Assembly (NCBI RefSeq): GCF_007018905.1
Contig: NZ_CP041402.1
Span: 2,530,001-2,594,000, forward strand
DNA length: 64,000 bases
Origin: Tardiphaga sp. vice304
GTDB lineage: Bacteria; Pseudomonadota; Alphaproteobacteria; Rhizobiales; Xanthobacteraceae
Direction: 5' to 3'
How positions within the stretch are numbered: position 1 is the first letter of the stretch; each line of letters begins with the position of its first letter. The notes beneath the pieces are model-generated. The model did no database searches. It worked only from the letters and a program-made list of their open reading frames with translations, and had not been told where the DNA came from. Made by a program: the position numbers and the translations under genes. Of this stretch, positions 15,936 through 26,137 are shown piece by piece.

Positions 15936-16904
15936 ATGACCGATGACTTTCTCTCGCGCCGGACCGCGCTCCTGTTATTCGCCGTCGTGGTGGTGGCGTG
16001 GGGGGTGAACTGGGTTGTGACCAAAACCCTGGTGCAAAGCATTTCGCCGCTGTGGACCACCACGCTGCGCTCGGCGGTGGGCACGGTCGCCCTGTTCGTC
16101 ATGTTGCTGGCGCGCGGCCAGTTGATCGTCCCGCGCCGGGGCGACATCCCGGTGGTCTTCACCGTTGCCGTTTTGCACATGGGCGCGTTCTCGGTGCTGG
16201 TGTGCTTCGCGCTGCAGGTAGTCCCGGTCGGCCGCTCGATCGTGCTCGGCTACACCACGCCGCTGTGGGTGGCGCCGGCGGCGTGGCTGCTGCTGCGCGA
16301 GAGGATCAGCCTGCAGCGCGTCGCCGGAATCGTCGTGGGCATGGCGGGGGTCGCACTGATGTTCAATCCGCTGGCGCTCGACTGGGGCGACCGGCAGGCG
16401 TTGACCGGAAATGGACTGCTGCTGCTCGCCTCGCTGTGCTGGGCCGCCAATATCGTTTACGTCCGGAGCCACAACTGGATATCGTCGCCGTTTCAACTGG
16501 TGTTCTGGCAGGCGCTCTTGGCGACGCTGCTGCTGGCGGCGATCGCGCTGATGGTTGACGGTGTGCCGCACATCGTGTGGACCGGCGAACTTGCCGGCGC
16601 GCTGCTGTTCGCCGGCGTGATCGGCACCGCGCTGGCGCACTGGGCTCTGGTGCTGATCAACCGCAGCCTGCCGGCTACGGTTACTTCGCTCGGCTTGCTG
16701 GCCACGCCGGTGATGGGCGTCGCGGCTTCAGCGTTTTTGCTCGGCGAGCCCGTCAGCCCGTCGCTGCTGGCGGCGATGGCGATGATACTGGGAGGCATCG
16801 CGTTGGGGACGGTGTGGGGTGGGCAGCGCAGTGCTGCTGCGCGCCACGCCGGCGCGAACGTCGTCCGAAACGGAATGACACTCCGCGCTCCGGCCGGTTC
16901 CTGA
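15936..16904 (+). CDS. EamA-family (DMT) transporter
   Basis: A 322-aa inner-membrane protein of the drug/metabolite transporter superfamily, with 10 hydrophobic segments in two EamA repeats. The first begins LLFAVVVVAWGVNWVVTKTL; the second begins LLLASLCWAANIVYVRSHNW. The conserved GYTTPLWVAPAAWLLLRERI and LATPVMGVAASAFLLGEPVS match the ends of each repeat. The likely role is export of a metabolite or amino acid under the divergent MocR regulator. The chosen ATG (15936) begins MTDDFLSRRTA; an in-frame codon at 15897 adds a leader in the regulatory gap. Confidence 0.88.
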   Translation: MTDDFLSRRTALLLFAVVVVAWGVNWVVTKTLVQSISPLWTTTLRSAVGTVALFVMLLARGQLIVPRRGDIPVVFTVAVLHMGAFSVLVCFALQVVPVGRSIVLGYTTPLWVAPAAWLLLRERISLQRVAGIVVGMAGVALMFNPLALDWGDRQALTGNGLLLLASLCWAANIVYVRSHNWISSPFQLVFWQALLATLLLAAIALMVDGVPHIVWTGELAGALLFAGVIGTALAHWALVLINRSLPATVTSLGLLATPVMGVAASAFLLGEPVSPSLLAAMAMILGGIALGTVWGGQRSAAARHAGANVVRNGMTLRAPAGS

Positions 16905-16931
16905 GGCGCTTGCAGGCGCACCTGTTGAACC

Positions 16932-17285
16932 CTACGAGTCACGTTCCTGCGCAGATGATGGGTCCGGTCGTATTTCCAGGTCCAGATCAGCTTCATATTC
17001 CAAGTCGGGATCGAGCTGCCGCGTATGGCGAATGGATGCGATCTCGACGCCGCCTGCGACCAGATCGTAATCGAGGATGTAATCGGCAACGATCAGCCGC
17101 ATGGCCCCTTCGACGGGCAGCGCTGCCTTCCTGCGGCCAATTTCCGGGAATTGCGCGAGGTTACGTCGCGCTTCGCGGAGCCGTTCGAGGAACGCTTCTG
17201 CCGCGGTCGGGCTGCGCTCGCGAAGGTATTTTGCTTCGCGTTGCAGAAAAGCGCGGGCATTTCCGGACAGCCGGACCTTGCGCAT
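16932..17285 (-). CDS. RelE/ParE-family toxin
   Basis: A 117-aa protein with the ParE pattern: LSGNARAFLQREAKYLRERS, then FPEIGRRKAALPVEGAMRLI, IVADYILDYDLVAGGVEIAS and IRHTRQLD. ParE toxins poison DNA gyrase and RelE toxins cut mRNA at the ribosome; the fold does not distinguish them, but ParE is more likely with a ribbon-helix-helix antitoxin. Its ATG shares one base with the antitoxin stop (TGATG), so expression is coupled. The C-terminal 20 residues beyond RHTRQLD are longer than usual. Confidence 0.85.
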   Translation of the reverse strand: MRKVRLSGNARAFLQREAKYLRERSPTAAEAFLERLREARRNLAQFPEIGRRKAALPVEGAMRLIVADYILDYDLVAGGVEIASIRHTRQLDPDLEYEADLDLEIRPDPSSAQERDS

Positions 17286-17548
17286 CAGGCGACGTCGGCA
17301 GGTTTCCGGATGATGCGCTCGATGTCATCCAGCACGTCGTCCATGTCGTGGGCATCACCATTGGCGATCTGAGCGCGACCTTCAACCACCGCCAGGATAT
17401 CGGCGCCTTCCGTCATCAGGTAGCGCCGTAGCGCATGAACGAGCACCCAGCTCCTGCTCCGGTCCGCGGTCTTGGCGACCTGCTCAACCGCGGCAAGAAC
17501 ATCGCGTGGCAGGCGGATCGAGATCGGATCGGACAATTCGACGGCCAT
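17285..17548 (-). CDS. ribbon-helix-helix antitoxin (CopG/ParD-like)
   Basis: An 87-aa protein starting MAVELSDPISIRLPRDVLAA. The N-terminal beta strand SISIRLP followed by VEQVAKTADRSRSWVLVHAL is a ribbon-helix-helix DNA-binding domain; the C-terminus (DDVLDDIERIIRKPADVA) would wrap the toxin. It is first in the antitoxin-toxin operon with a good Shine-Dalgarno (aggagt) and a palindromic operator directly upstream. It should neutralise the ParE-like toxin and repress its own promoter. Confidence 0.87.
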   Translation of the reverse strand: MAVELSDPISIRLPRDVLAAVEQVAKTADRSRSWVLVHALRRYLMTEGADILAVVEGRAQIANGDAHDMDDVLDDIERIIRKPADVA

Positions 17549-17562
17549 CGGATGACTCCTGA

Positions 17563-17585
17563 TTTGTAATACAGTGTATTACAAA
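17563..17585. promoter_or_regulatory. palindromic operator of the toxin-antitoxin operon
   Basis: tttgtaatac-agt-gtattacaaa is a perfect inverted repeat with 10-bp arms, ending 15 bp before the antitoxin start. RHH antitoxins bind such sites to autoregulate; the regulated transcript reads leftward. Confidence 0.8.
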
Positions 17586-17885
17586 TTCGAGATTAGTCTA
17601 TGGCTTGAAGGGTGAGGCCATCACGAGACCTTGCAGGCCCGTGGGGGCCTATTCCAACACTTCGGCGACTGGGCATACGACGCTGGATTCGATCCGTACG
17701 ATGCGGCGAAGGCAAAAATTGCCTGTCGGTGGAATTCAACTACACTCTGATTCTGGCGCGGTCCACGCCTCCCCCCTCCGTCGGGAAAGCATTTTGCATG
17801 CAGGGCTCTGCGCTCATTGAACCAACTGTTCGAGCATACGCATAAGGAGGGGTTGTGACATCGCTCGCATCAGGAGGTTCACGAC
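17586..17885. other. gene-poor gap
   Basis: About 300 bp between the toxin-antitoxin operator and the ATPase gene. The competing frames are short and low in coding character. One 39-codon frame (17631-17750, TTG start) encodes LFQHFGDWAYDAGFDPYDAA, which looks protein-like and may be a remnant of a lost gene, but there is no ribosome binding site. I see no RNA gene here. Confidence 0.4.
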
Positions 17886-18602
17886 ATGCGCCTTTCCGCA
17901 CCGATTCACCAACTCAAGCGCAGCGCCAGAATTCTGGCGCGCAAGGAGCGCATTCCCCTGCATGCGGCACTTGACTGGATAGCCGCGCAAGAAGGCTTTG
18001 CCGCCTGGAGCCTGCTGGTGGCGCGCGTACCCACGGCTGCGCCGGTAACAGGATTGTTCGCGCAGTTGTCGGCCGGCGATCTCGTGCTGGTGGGCGCACG
18101 CCCGGGGCACGGCAAGACGCTGATGAGCCTGAAACTGGCAGTGGAAGCCATGAAGGCGGGCCGGCAGAGCGTGTTCTTCTCGCTGGAATATGCCGAATGC
18201 GACGTGCTCGATCGTTTTCGTGCGATCGGCGTCGCGCCCGCGGATTTCGACGGCCTGTTCGGCTTCGATAATTCCGACGACATCAGCGCCGACTACATCA
18301 TCGCGGCATTGGCGGACGCGCCGCGGGGCACGCTGGTCGTGGTCGACTACCTTCAACTACTGGACCAGAAGCGCGGCAATCCGGACCTGGGAGTGCAGGT
18401 CTTCGCGCTGCAGGCGTTTGCGCGCCGACAGGGTCTGATCTTCGTGTTCATCTCGCAGATCGATCGCAAATTCGATCCGTCGGCTAAGCCATGCCCGGAT
18501 CTTGCAGATGTGCGATTGCCCAATCCGGTCGATCTAAGCCTGTTCAGCAAGACGTGTTTTCTGAACAACGGCGAGGTGAGATTTCAAGCGGCGCGGACCT
18601 AA
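17886..18602 (+). CDS. DnaB-like RecA-fold ATPase
   Basis: A 238-aa protein with an N-terminal helical segment (HQLKRSARILARKERIPLHA) and a RecA-fold core: Walker A GARPGHGKT at residues 70-78, a DnaB-like VFFSLEYAECDVLDRF, Walker B TLVVVDYLQLLDQKRGNPD, and FVFISQIDRKFDPS. The order and the SLEY/DYLQLL wording resemble the C-terminal domain of DnaB replicative helicase, but the protein is half its length and lacks the primase-binding N-domain. A stand-alone helicase-like or KaiC-like ATPase is the best description. Cytoplasmic; monocistronic. Role unknown. Confidence 0.75.
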   Translation: MRLSAPIHQLKRSARILARKERIPLHAALDWIAAQEGFAAWSLLVARVPTAAPVTGLFAQLSAGDLVLVGARPGHGKTLMSLKLAVEAMKAGRQSVFFSLEYAECDVLDRFRAIGVAPADFDGLFGFDNSDDISADYIIAALADAPRGTLVVVDYLQLLDQKRGNPDLGVQVFALQAFARRQGLIFVFISQIDRKFDPSAKPCPDLADVRLPNPVDLSLFSKTCFLNNGEVRFQAART

Positions 18603-18691
18603 CGGCGGCCACAGACTCGGAGCAGCGTACGGTCACGGTTCTGCGGAGCGGCACAGAGGGCCGCACCGCGTCCGGGACAAGGAGCAAAGCC

Positions 18692-20341
18692 CTACGGCGC
18701 CGGGATCGCCAGCAGGCTCGAAATACTGCTGCCGCGGATGTCGTAGACCTTCGCGAACACGACGTCGTCGCGCTTGATCTCGGCAATCACCGGCGCCGTG
18801 AGGCCCTTGCAGTAGAATTCGCCGAGCGTCATCGCAAAATCGGCCGACTGGCTGTCCCAGCCGATCGTGAAATCCGGGCCGAGCGCCACCTGCGCCGGGC
18901 GCTGCGGGCCGCATACCGCGACCTTCCATTTTCGGCCCACGGGCGGGCTTTCCTGGCGCTCGATGATCTCCTGCTTCAGCGCATCGGAGGCCTGCTTCAA
19001 GGCGAGGCCCCAATAGTCCAGCATGAACAGCGCATCGGCCTGGCGCACCGTGCCGGCGATGTAGTTGAAATGCGTGTACTGATAGGGATGCAGCCGGATC
19101 ATCTCGGCCATCGGCAGCGCCAGGCCGAACGAGAACAGGGCGACCACGGCGGCCTGCGCGCCGCGGTGGTTGACGCGCAGCCAGTCCATGCCCCAGGCAA
19201 AGGCGGCGCCGGCCAGCACGGTCATCGGCGGGATCACGAAGATGAAATGCCGGATGCCGTTATACAGCGCCGGGCGCTTCACCATCGCGATCAAGAGCGG
19301 CAGCATCGCTGCAAAAGTCAGCATCAGCAGGATGGTCTTGCGGCGCGGCGCCACGTCGTCGCGCGACAGCGAAAAGATCGTCAGCACCACGCCGCCGAGC
19401 GTCAGGAACAGCAGCACTTCGGGGAGCTGCAGCGCGAACAAGGTCGGCAGATAGGACCACGGCATGTCCGGCACCGAGATCATCGCGCCGTCGAACATTT
19501 CCTTCCACGGCTTCTCGAAGAACGCCGAGAAGTAGGTCAGCGCATGCACCGGGTTGCCGGGCTCGAGGATCGACCACGGCCAGATCAGCCCCATCACCAG
19601 ATAGCCCAGCACGAGGCCTGGGATCAGCACGTAGAGCACGTGAAGAAAGCGATGGCCGGCTTCGCGCCAGCCGTGGGTGCGAATGTCGCCGGCCCACAGC
19701 GGCAGGAAGCCGATTAGCGTATAGATCAGGGCCAGGCCGGCGAGGATGCGCGAGCCGATCGCGAGGCCGGCGCCGAGGCCGAGGATCAGCACGGTGCGCG
19801 CCGAGGGCTTCGGATATTCCTCGGCGAGGCGGACCAGGCCGAGCATCAGGATGACCATCGACACCGCGAAGGGCGCATCCTTCGGATTCATGAACATGTG
19901 GCCGTAGAAGGTCGGGCACAGCGCCAGCAGCAGCAGCGTGGCGAGGCCGCCGACAGCGCCGCCGACGCGGCGGCCGAGCCGCCAGGTGACCGTGAGGCCG
20001 ATGATGCCGACCACGGCACCGAGCAGCCGGCGGGTCTCGAACAATTCCAGCGGGATAATTCTGTGCAACAGGGCGGCGGCCATGTCGAAGCCGCCGCCAT
20101 ACATATAGAGATTGGCGAACGACAGCGCGCTGAGGTCCTTGAACCCGGTGCCGTACATCTTCAGCAGCAGGTCGGCGTATTCAGCGTGGGTGTAGTCGTC
20201 CCAGCCGAGGCCGTAATCGCGGAAGGTAAAGCCCGCGACGATGCCGACGACCACCAGCGTGAGTATGGCGAGGTCGTCGCAGGTCCGTTCCACCGAGCGC
20301 CGTTGCGGCAGGTCGATGGCCGAAGTCGTGATGGATGACAT
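18692..20341 (-). CDS. membrane glycosyltransferase, GT39/GT83-like
   Basis: A 549-aa integral membrane protein with about 11 hydrophobic segments. The first loop (FTFRDYGLGWDDYTHAEYAD) carries the acidic pair typical of GT-C enzymes, and FYGHMFMNPKDAPFAVSMVI lies in the conserved second region. A soluble C-terminal part of about 120 aa (from MLDYWGLALKQASDAL) would be periplasmic. The acceptor is unknown. It is monocistronic and convergent with the ATPase gene at its 3' end. Confidence 0.75.
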   Translation of the reverse strand: MSSITTSAIDLPQRRSVERTCDDLAILTLVVVGIVAGFTFRDYGLGWDDYTHAEYADLLLKMYGTGFKDLSALSFANLYMYGGGFDMAAALLHRIIPLELFETRRLLGAVVGIIGLTVTWRLGRRVGGAVGGLATLLLLALCPTFYGHMFMNPKDAPFAVSMVILMLGLVRLAEEYPKPSARTVLILGLGAGLAIGSRILAGLALIYTLIGFLPLWAGDIRTHGWREAGHRFLHVLYVLIPGLVLGYLVMGLIWPWSILEPGNPVHALTYFSAFFEKPWKEMFDGAMISVPDMPWSYLPTLFALQLPEVLLFLTLGGVVLTIFSLSRDDVAPRRKTILLMLTFAAMLPLLIAMVKRPALYNGIRHFIFVIPPMTVLAGAAFAWGMDWLRVNHRGAQAAVVALFSFGLALPMAEMIRLHPYQYTHFNYIAGTVRQADALFMLDYWGLALKQASDALKQEIIERQESPPVGRKWKVAVCGPQRPAQVALGPDFTIGWDSQSADFAMTLGEFYCKGLTAPVIAEIKRDDVVFAKVYDIRGSSISSLLAIPAP

Positions 20342-20708
20342 GATGGTTGGTAACCCAGTATCCCCCGATGCTCACATCAGTGCCCTGTGAGCGTCTTCCC
20401 CGGCATCGATATAGCGCACTTTCCGGACGTCGTAATCTGCAATTGTGGCCGATAGTTCTTAATGCAGTGCAGTATTCGTGCCCTATTCAAGGCATTCATC
20501 CTGCAATTCGCGTGGTGAGCCACGCCCGATGGACCTGCAACCTACGGCGTTATATTTGAACGTCGGCTGAACGACAGCGCGCCTGTTCGGAAGCCTGTGA
20601 GACGCAGAAGCTGTGAATCCGGCTTTGCCATTTGGCGATCTGCGGCGTTAGTCGTTATTGTGACACCGGCGAACGACACGCCCAACGTTGCGCGGGAGTT
20701 TCAAGACA
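20342..20708. other. 367-bp intergenic region between divergent genes
   Basis: Holds the promoter regions for the leftward glycosyltransferase and the rightward membrane protein. GC is visibly lower around 20450-20560. I see no convincing ORF, tRNA or repeat; the short open frames (such as one starting at 20597) lack coding character. Confidence 0.5.
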
Positions 20709-21530
20709 ATGATTTTGCTGCTGATTGCCGGTATCGGCGTTATCCTTGCGGGTCTTGTCGCGATCGCGCTCGGGATCCCGGTCAAGGAATTCGGCTTTGG
20801 CAACACGCTGATCCTGACCGGCACGATCGGTGCCTGCACCGGCCTGATCATGATCAGCCTGGCGATCGTGGTGCGCGAAATCCGTAATTTTGTGCCCGCT
20901 GCCGTGGACAGCGCGGCAACTGCAATGCCGCGACCGCCGCGCCACGAATTGCCGGGCCCAGGCCCGGACAAGGCGTCCGACGACACCGAGGCGCCGGCGA
21001 CGCGGCCGCTGTTCAGCCGCGACGAGCCTGCCGCCGAGCGGGCAGGGGGCACCCCGCCGTGGCAGGACGACGCGTCGCGAAATCGCGCCGTGCCGGCGGA
21101 AGCGCCCGCTGCCGAGGAACCTGAGGAGCCGAAGCGCCGCAACCTGCTGTTTTCCTCGACGCGCCGCGAGCGCGAGCGCGCCGAGGCCGAACGCGGCGCC
21201 GCCGAAGCCGATGGCAAGCCGTCCGAGTCGGCACCCCGCCCGGGTTTTACCGAGGCCTGGCCGGCCGAGCGTGCCCGTCCCGAACTGCCGGGCCGTCCCG
21301 CCGCCGCCGAGCCGCCATTGATCCCGGAGCGCTATGTGCCACCGGCTCCGCCGCGCCGTGAAGCGCCGGCGGCGGAGGCTGACGCGGTCACCGTGCTGAA
21401 ATCCGGCGTCGTCGATGGCATGGCCTATTCGCTGTATTCCGACGGCTCGATCGAGGCGCAGATGCCGGAAGGCATGATGCGCTTCGCCTCGATCGATGAT
21501 CTGCGCGAACACCTCGACCAGCGGGCGTAG
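20709..21530 (+). CDS. membrane-anchored protein with disordered middle region
   Basis: A 273-aa protein. Two N-terminal transmembrane helices (MILLLIAGIGVILAGLVAIA and LILTGTIGACTGLIMISLAI) are followed by about 170 Pro/Ala/Glu/Arg-rich, probably disordered residues, and a compact C-terminal segment (VTVLKSGVVDGMAYSLYSDG, then SIEAQMPEGMMRFASIDDLR). That C-terminal block is well formed and probably functional, but I do not recognise a named domain. ATG 20709 was chosen over TTG 20688. It precedes mucR by 178 bp on the same strand. Confidence 0.7.
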   Translation: MILLLIAGIGVILAGLVAIALGIPVKEFGFGNTLILTGTIGACTGLIMISLAIVVREIRNFVPAAVDSAATAMPRPPRHELPGPGPDKASDDTEAPATRPLFSRDEPAAERAGGTPPWQDDASRNRAVPAEAPAAEEPEEPKRRNLLFSSTRRERERAEAERGAAEADGKPSESAPRPGFTEAWPAERARPELPGRPAAAEPPLIPERYVPPAPPRREAPAAEADAVTVLKSGVVDGMAYSLYSDGSIEAQMPEGMMRFASIDDLREHLDQRA

Positions 21531-21708
21531 CGACGGCGCAGGCGAAGCGATCCCAGGCCTGCCTCGCTCTGCGCTTGCGGGCGAACCCACCTCTAGTCTT
21601 TCCACTGCAAATATAGCCGTCGATCAAACCTTCGTTATTGTTATCATCGCGAGCCATCGGTCATAGTCTTCAAGTAGAAACGACGTCCCGAAATCGCGAA
21701 AGACTGAC

Positions 21709-22122
21709 ATGGCCGAGACCGCAGGCAGCAATGTGATCGAGCTCACGGCCAGCATTGTGGCGGCCTATGTCGGCAACAACCCGACGCCGGCCGCGGAACT
21801 GCCGGCCCTGATCGGACAGATCCATGCGGCGTTGCTGCGCGTGTCGGGCGGCAAGGTCGAGGTCGCCGCCGAGCCGAGCAAGCCCGCGGTGTCGGTGAAG
21901 AAGTCGATGACCGCGGACTATCTGGTCTGCCTGGAAGACGGCAAGCGCTTCAAATCGCTGAAGCGGCATCTGCGCACGCAATATTCGATGACGCCGGAAC
22001 AGTACCGCGAAAAATGGAGTCTGCCGCCGGACTACCCGATGGTGGCGCCGAATTATGCGGTGGCGCGCTCGCAGCTCGCCAAGAAGATGGGCCTCGGCCA
22101 GCAGCGCCGCCGCCGCAAGTAA
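21709..22122 (+). CDS. mucR: MucR/Ros-family transcriptional regulator
   Basis: A 137-aa zinc-finger regulator. The conserved core [20 protein letters not shown] then [22 protein letters not shown] is diagnostic of MucR/Ros, with the finger in [19 protein letters not shown], although the usual second cysteine position is Asp/Gly-containing as in many MucR proteins. Members silence exopolysaccharide, motility and cell-cycle genes by binding AT-rich DNA and often repress themselves. The AT-rich gap upstream (about 21590-21700) is a plausible self-target. The symbol reflects family, not demonstrated orthology. Confidence 0.93.
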   Translation: MAETAGSNVIELTASIVAAYVGNNPTPAAELPALIGQIHAALLRVSGGKVEVAAEPSKPAVSVKKSMTADYLVCLEDGKRFKSLKRHLRTQYSMTPEQYREKWSLPPDYPMVAPNYAVARSQLAKKMGLGQQRRRRK

Positions 22123-22272
22123 GTCTCACCCGACCCACGGTCATGACCGAAGGCGCCCCGCGGCGCCGCGAGCCGTCTGTCACCGTCTAGGAATAAATAT
22201 CGAGATTGCGACAAAAAGGACTTGTGTCCTCGATTGGGGTGTGTTGGATTATTATCCTAAACGAGGTGTCCG

Positions 22273-22866
22273 ATGAAAGCTTCCCGCCCGCCGAAACGTC
22301 CGTCCGAGACCATCGACCCGCAGCGCGCCCGGCATCTGTCGCTGGAGACGCGGCAGATCCTGACCGAGGACGGCGTCGCCGCCGTGCTGGTCAATGACAG
22401 CGAGAGCCCGCTGGCCTGGCTGGCCAGGCGGAAGGGCCGCGACGGGCGGGCGATGATCAGCCCGCACCAGTTCATCGCCGGAGAAAAGCTGCGGGCCGAC
22501 TTCACCCGCGGCAATCTTGCGCCGCGCATGACCGCGAACTGGGACGCGCCGGGCGGCCGGCCACGCGGCTCGGGCGCCAGCCCGGCCGAAATGACCGACG
22601 TGATGGTGACGTCGCGGCAGCGGCTCAGCCAGGCCATGGAGGCCTGCGGGCCGGAATTTTCCGGCGTGCTGATGGATGTCTGCTGTTTCCTGCGCGGGCT
22701 CGAGGACGTCGAGCGCGAGCGGGGCTGGCCGGCGCGCTCGGCCAAGATCGTGCTGCAACTCGGGCTGGACCGGCTGGCGCGGCATTATGGTTTCGCCGCG
22801 GAGACGCGGGGGCGGGGCGCCAAGCTGCGGACCTGGCTGGCGGACGATGTGGCGTTCGAGAGTTAG
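22273..22866 (+). CDS. DUF6456 domain protein
   Basis: A 197-aa protein with the DUF6456 core: NDSESPLAWLARRKGRDGRA, then MISPHQFIAGEKLRADFTRG, and later CCFLRGLEDVERERGWPARS and AKIVLQLGLDRLARHYGF. The family occurs in alphaproteobacteria and is thought to be DNA-associated; the C-terminal part looks helix-turn-helix-like. It begins with a good Shine-Dalgarno (gaggtg) after an AT-rich gap holding the small palindromes ggacttgtgtcc and ggattattatcc. Function unproven. Confidence 0.8.
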   Translation: MKASRPPKRPSETIDPQRARHLSLETRQILTEDGVAAVLVNDSESPLAWLARRKGRDGRAMISPHQFIAGEKLRADFTRGNLAPRMTANWDAPGGRPRGSGASPAEMTDVMVTSRQRLSQAMEACGPEFSGVLMDVCCFLRGLEDVERERGWPARSAKIVLQLGLDRLARHYGFAAETRGRGAKLRTWLADDVAFES

Positions 22867-22874
22867 GTCACACG

Positions 22875-22998
22875 CTGTCGTTCCGGGATGCGACAGACGC
22901 GCAGCCGGATGGCGCAGGCCCGGAATCCCGAGATGTTTTGAACATATCGGGGTTCCGGGTTCCCTCGAGCTTTCGCTCTCGCGCCCCGGAATGACAGC
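22875..22998. repeat. dispersed inverted repeat (GTCATTCCGGGGCG family)
   Basis: ctgtcgttccggga (22875-22888) pairs with ccccggaatgacag ending at 22997; internal ggcccggaatcccgag and cggggttccgggtt also pair. It abuts the stop codon of the SufE gene. Same family as 9821-9940 and 2171. Confidence 0.72.
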
Positions 22999-23426
22999 TA
23001 AGTCGTCGCCAGCGTTTCCGTCGCATCTCTGCGGATGCGGTCGACCATGGCGCGCAAGCCGTTGGAGCGCTGCGGCGTCAAATGTTCCTTGAAGCCGAGC
23101 TCGTCGAATACCTGGATCGCGTCGGTTGCCAGAATGTCTTTCGCCGGGCGATCGGACATCAGCGTCAGCAGGATCGCCATCAACCCGCGGACGATGTGGG
23201 CGTCGCTGTCGCCGAGATAGCTCAGCACCGGCTCGCCGGCGTCGCTGCGCGCCAACTGGCGCGCCAGCCAGACCTGGCTGGTGCAGCCATTGACCTTGTT
23301 CTCGGCGTTGTGGTCGGCGTCTGGCAGCGGTTTCAGCGTGCGGCCGAGCTCGATGACGTACCGGTAGCGGTCGTCCCAGTCTTCCAGCAGTTCGAAATTG
23401 TCTCGAATGTCGTCGATAGTGGTCAT
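22998..23426 (-). CDS. SufE-family sulfur acceptor protein
   Basis: A 142-aa cytoplasmic protein. SufE accepts persulfide sulfur from the cysteine desulfurase SufS for Fe-S cluster assembly. The catalytic cysteine is in NKVNGCTSQVWLARQ, preceded by the family motif DDRYRYVIELGRTLKPLPDA and followed by RGLMAILLTLMSDRPAKDIL. The start at 23426 (MTTIDDIRDNFELLEDW) is the family start; the longer frame to 23690 runs antisense through the neighbouring gene. It lies alone rather than in a suf operon, as is common in Rhizobiales. Confidence 0.92.
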   Translation of the reverse strand: MTTIDDIRDNFELLEDWDDRYRYVIELGRTLKPLPDADHNAENKVNGCTSQVWLARQLARSDAGEPVLSYLGDSDAHIVRGLMAILLTLMSDRPAKDILATDAIQVFDELGFKEHLTPQRSNGLRAMVDRIRRDATETLATT

Positions 23427-23502
23427 CGGGGCCCGCTTCTGGTTGCCAGCCCTATATAGGGGCAGACGGCGGGGAAAGCGACCGCTCCTGACAGCCGCGC
23501 CG

Positions 23503-23880
23503 CTACGGCGCCCGCCATTCGGCGGCGAGATCGTCGGGCACCAGCGTGTCCGGCCGTGCGGCCGCGCTGTCGTCCGGCACGTCGTCTTCGCCGGATATCG
23601 AGCCGGTGGTGTCGGGCTTCTTGTCGGTGATGATCTGATAGATCTTCTTGGCGCCTTCCTTGGCGCGTTCGCCGAGCACGGTCGCGGCATGGCCGCCGAC
23701 CTCGCAGGCGGCCGGCTGGCGCGTGCAGAACTGGCTCATGTCGGACACCGCCGCCCCCGCCGCCGACATCGCCTCGGAGGTGCCGAGCGTGGGCTGCTTG
23801 TCCGACTCAGGCGTCTTGTCCCTGGGCAGCAGCACGAGCACCAGCCCGAGCCAGAATGCCATGCGAAGCAGGAAGAACAT
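23503..23880 (-). CDS. DUF5330-type membrane protein
   Basis: A 125-aa protein with one N-terminal transmembrane helix (MFFLLRMAFWLGLVLVLLPR), a central segment with two cysteines (MSQFCTRQPAACEVGGHAAT) and an acidic C-terminus. The pattern fits the DUF5330 family of alphaproteobacteria, function unknown. The two cysteines would face the periplasm and could form a disulfide. ATG 23880 was chosen because it starts at the hydrophobic segment. Confidence 0.7.
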   Translation of the reverse strand: MFFLLRMAFWLGLVLVLLPRDKTPESDKQPTLGTSEAMSAAGAAVSDMSQFCTRQPAACEVGGHAATVLGERAKEGAKKIYQIITDKKPDTTGSISGEDDVPDDSAAARPDTLVPDDLAAEWRAP

Positions 23881-24301
23881 CGCGTACCCCGTTGGTGTCT
23901 TCACGTCTGTCGTGGCGATTGATCGCGTCGCCCACAGCTAGCATGGCTCGATAAAGGCCAAGTATTTTCGATGTCGTTAAATCGTCGAAAATAGGCCGAA
24001 AAAACGCATGGTTCGATTCGACGTAAATTTTTCATTGATGGATGTGCGGGTCGCGCCACGCGACGCCGCCTTCATCCATACTTTCGAAACCATAAGTGCG
24101 CGCCGCTCTAAACCTGTCGTTCACCATCCCATTGGAAGAAAATCGCAAAACCCCGGCAAAACAGCACCCAATCGCGAAGGCCGGCGTTGAGGTCCCGTGT
24201 TTTAGCGTTCGCTTAATTCCGCTCTGACAGGTTGTGGACAACGATAAAGGAGGCGTTCCGGCGCGTCTGAAGTTGGACGAGCAAGCCGTAGCGCGAGAGC
24301 C
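23881..24301. other. 421-bp intergenic region with a hyphenated palindrome
   Basis: Between divergent DUF5330 and histidine-kinase genes. It contains tattttcga (23963-23971) and tcgaaaata (23985-23993), 9-bp inverted arms with a 13-bp spacer, flanked by ggcc on both sides. It lies about 80 bp upstream of the leftward gene. Probably an operator or hairpin; no ORF of note. Confidence 0.5.

Positions 24302-26129
<1,828 letters not shown>

Positions 26130-26137
<8 letters not shown>

Noticed and set aside
17605..17845. two short ORFs in the toxin-antitoxin downstream gap
   Set aside because: Overlapping frames of 71-77 codons without ribosome sites or domain content; only a 39-codon frame looks faintly protein-like.
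20597..20887. 96-codon frame before the membrane protein gene
   Set aside because: It runs out of frame into the start of a clear two-helix membrane protein and is Arg/Cys/His-rich.
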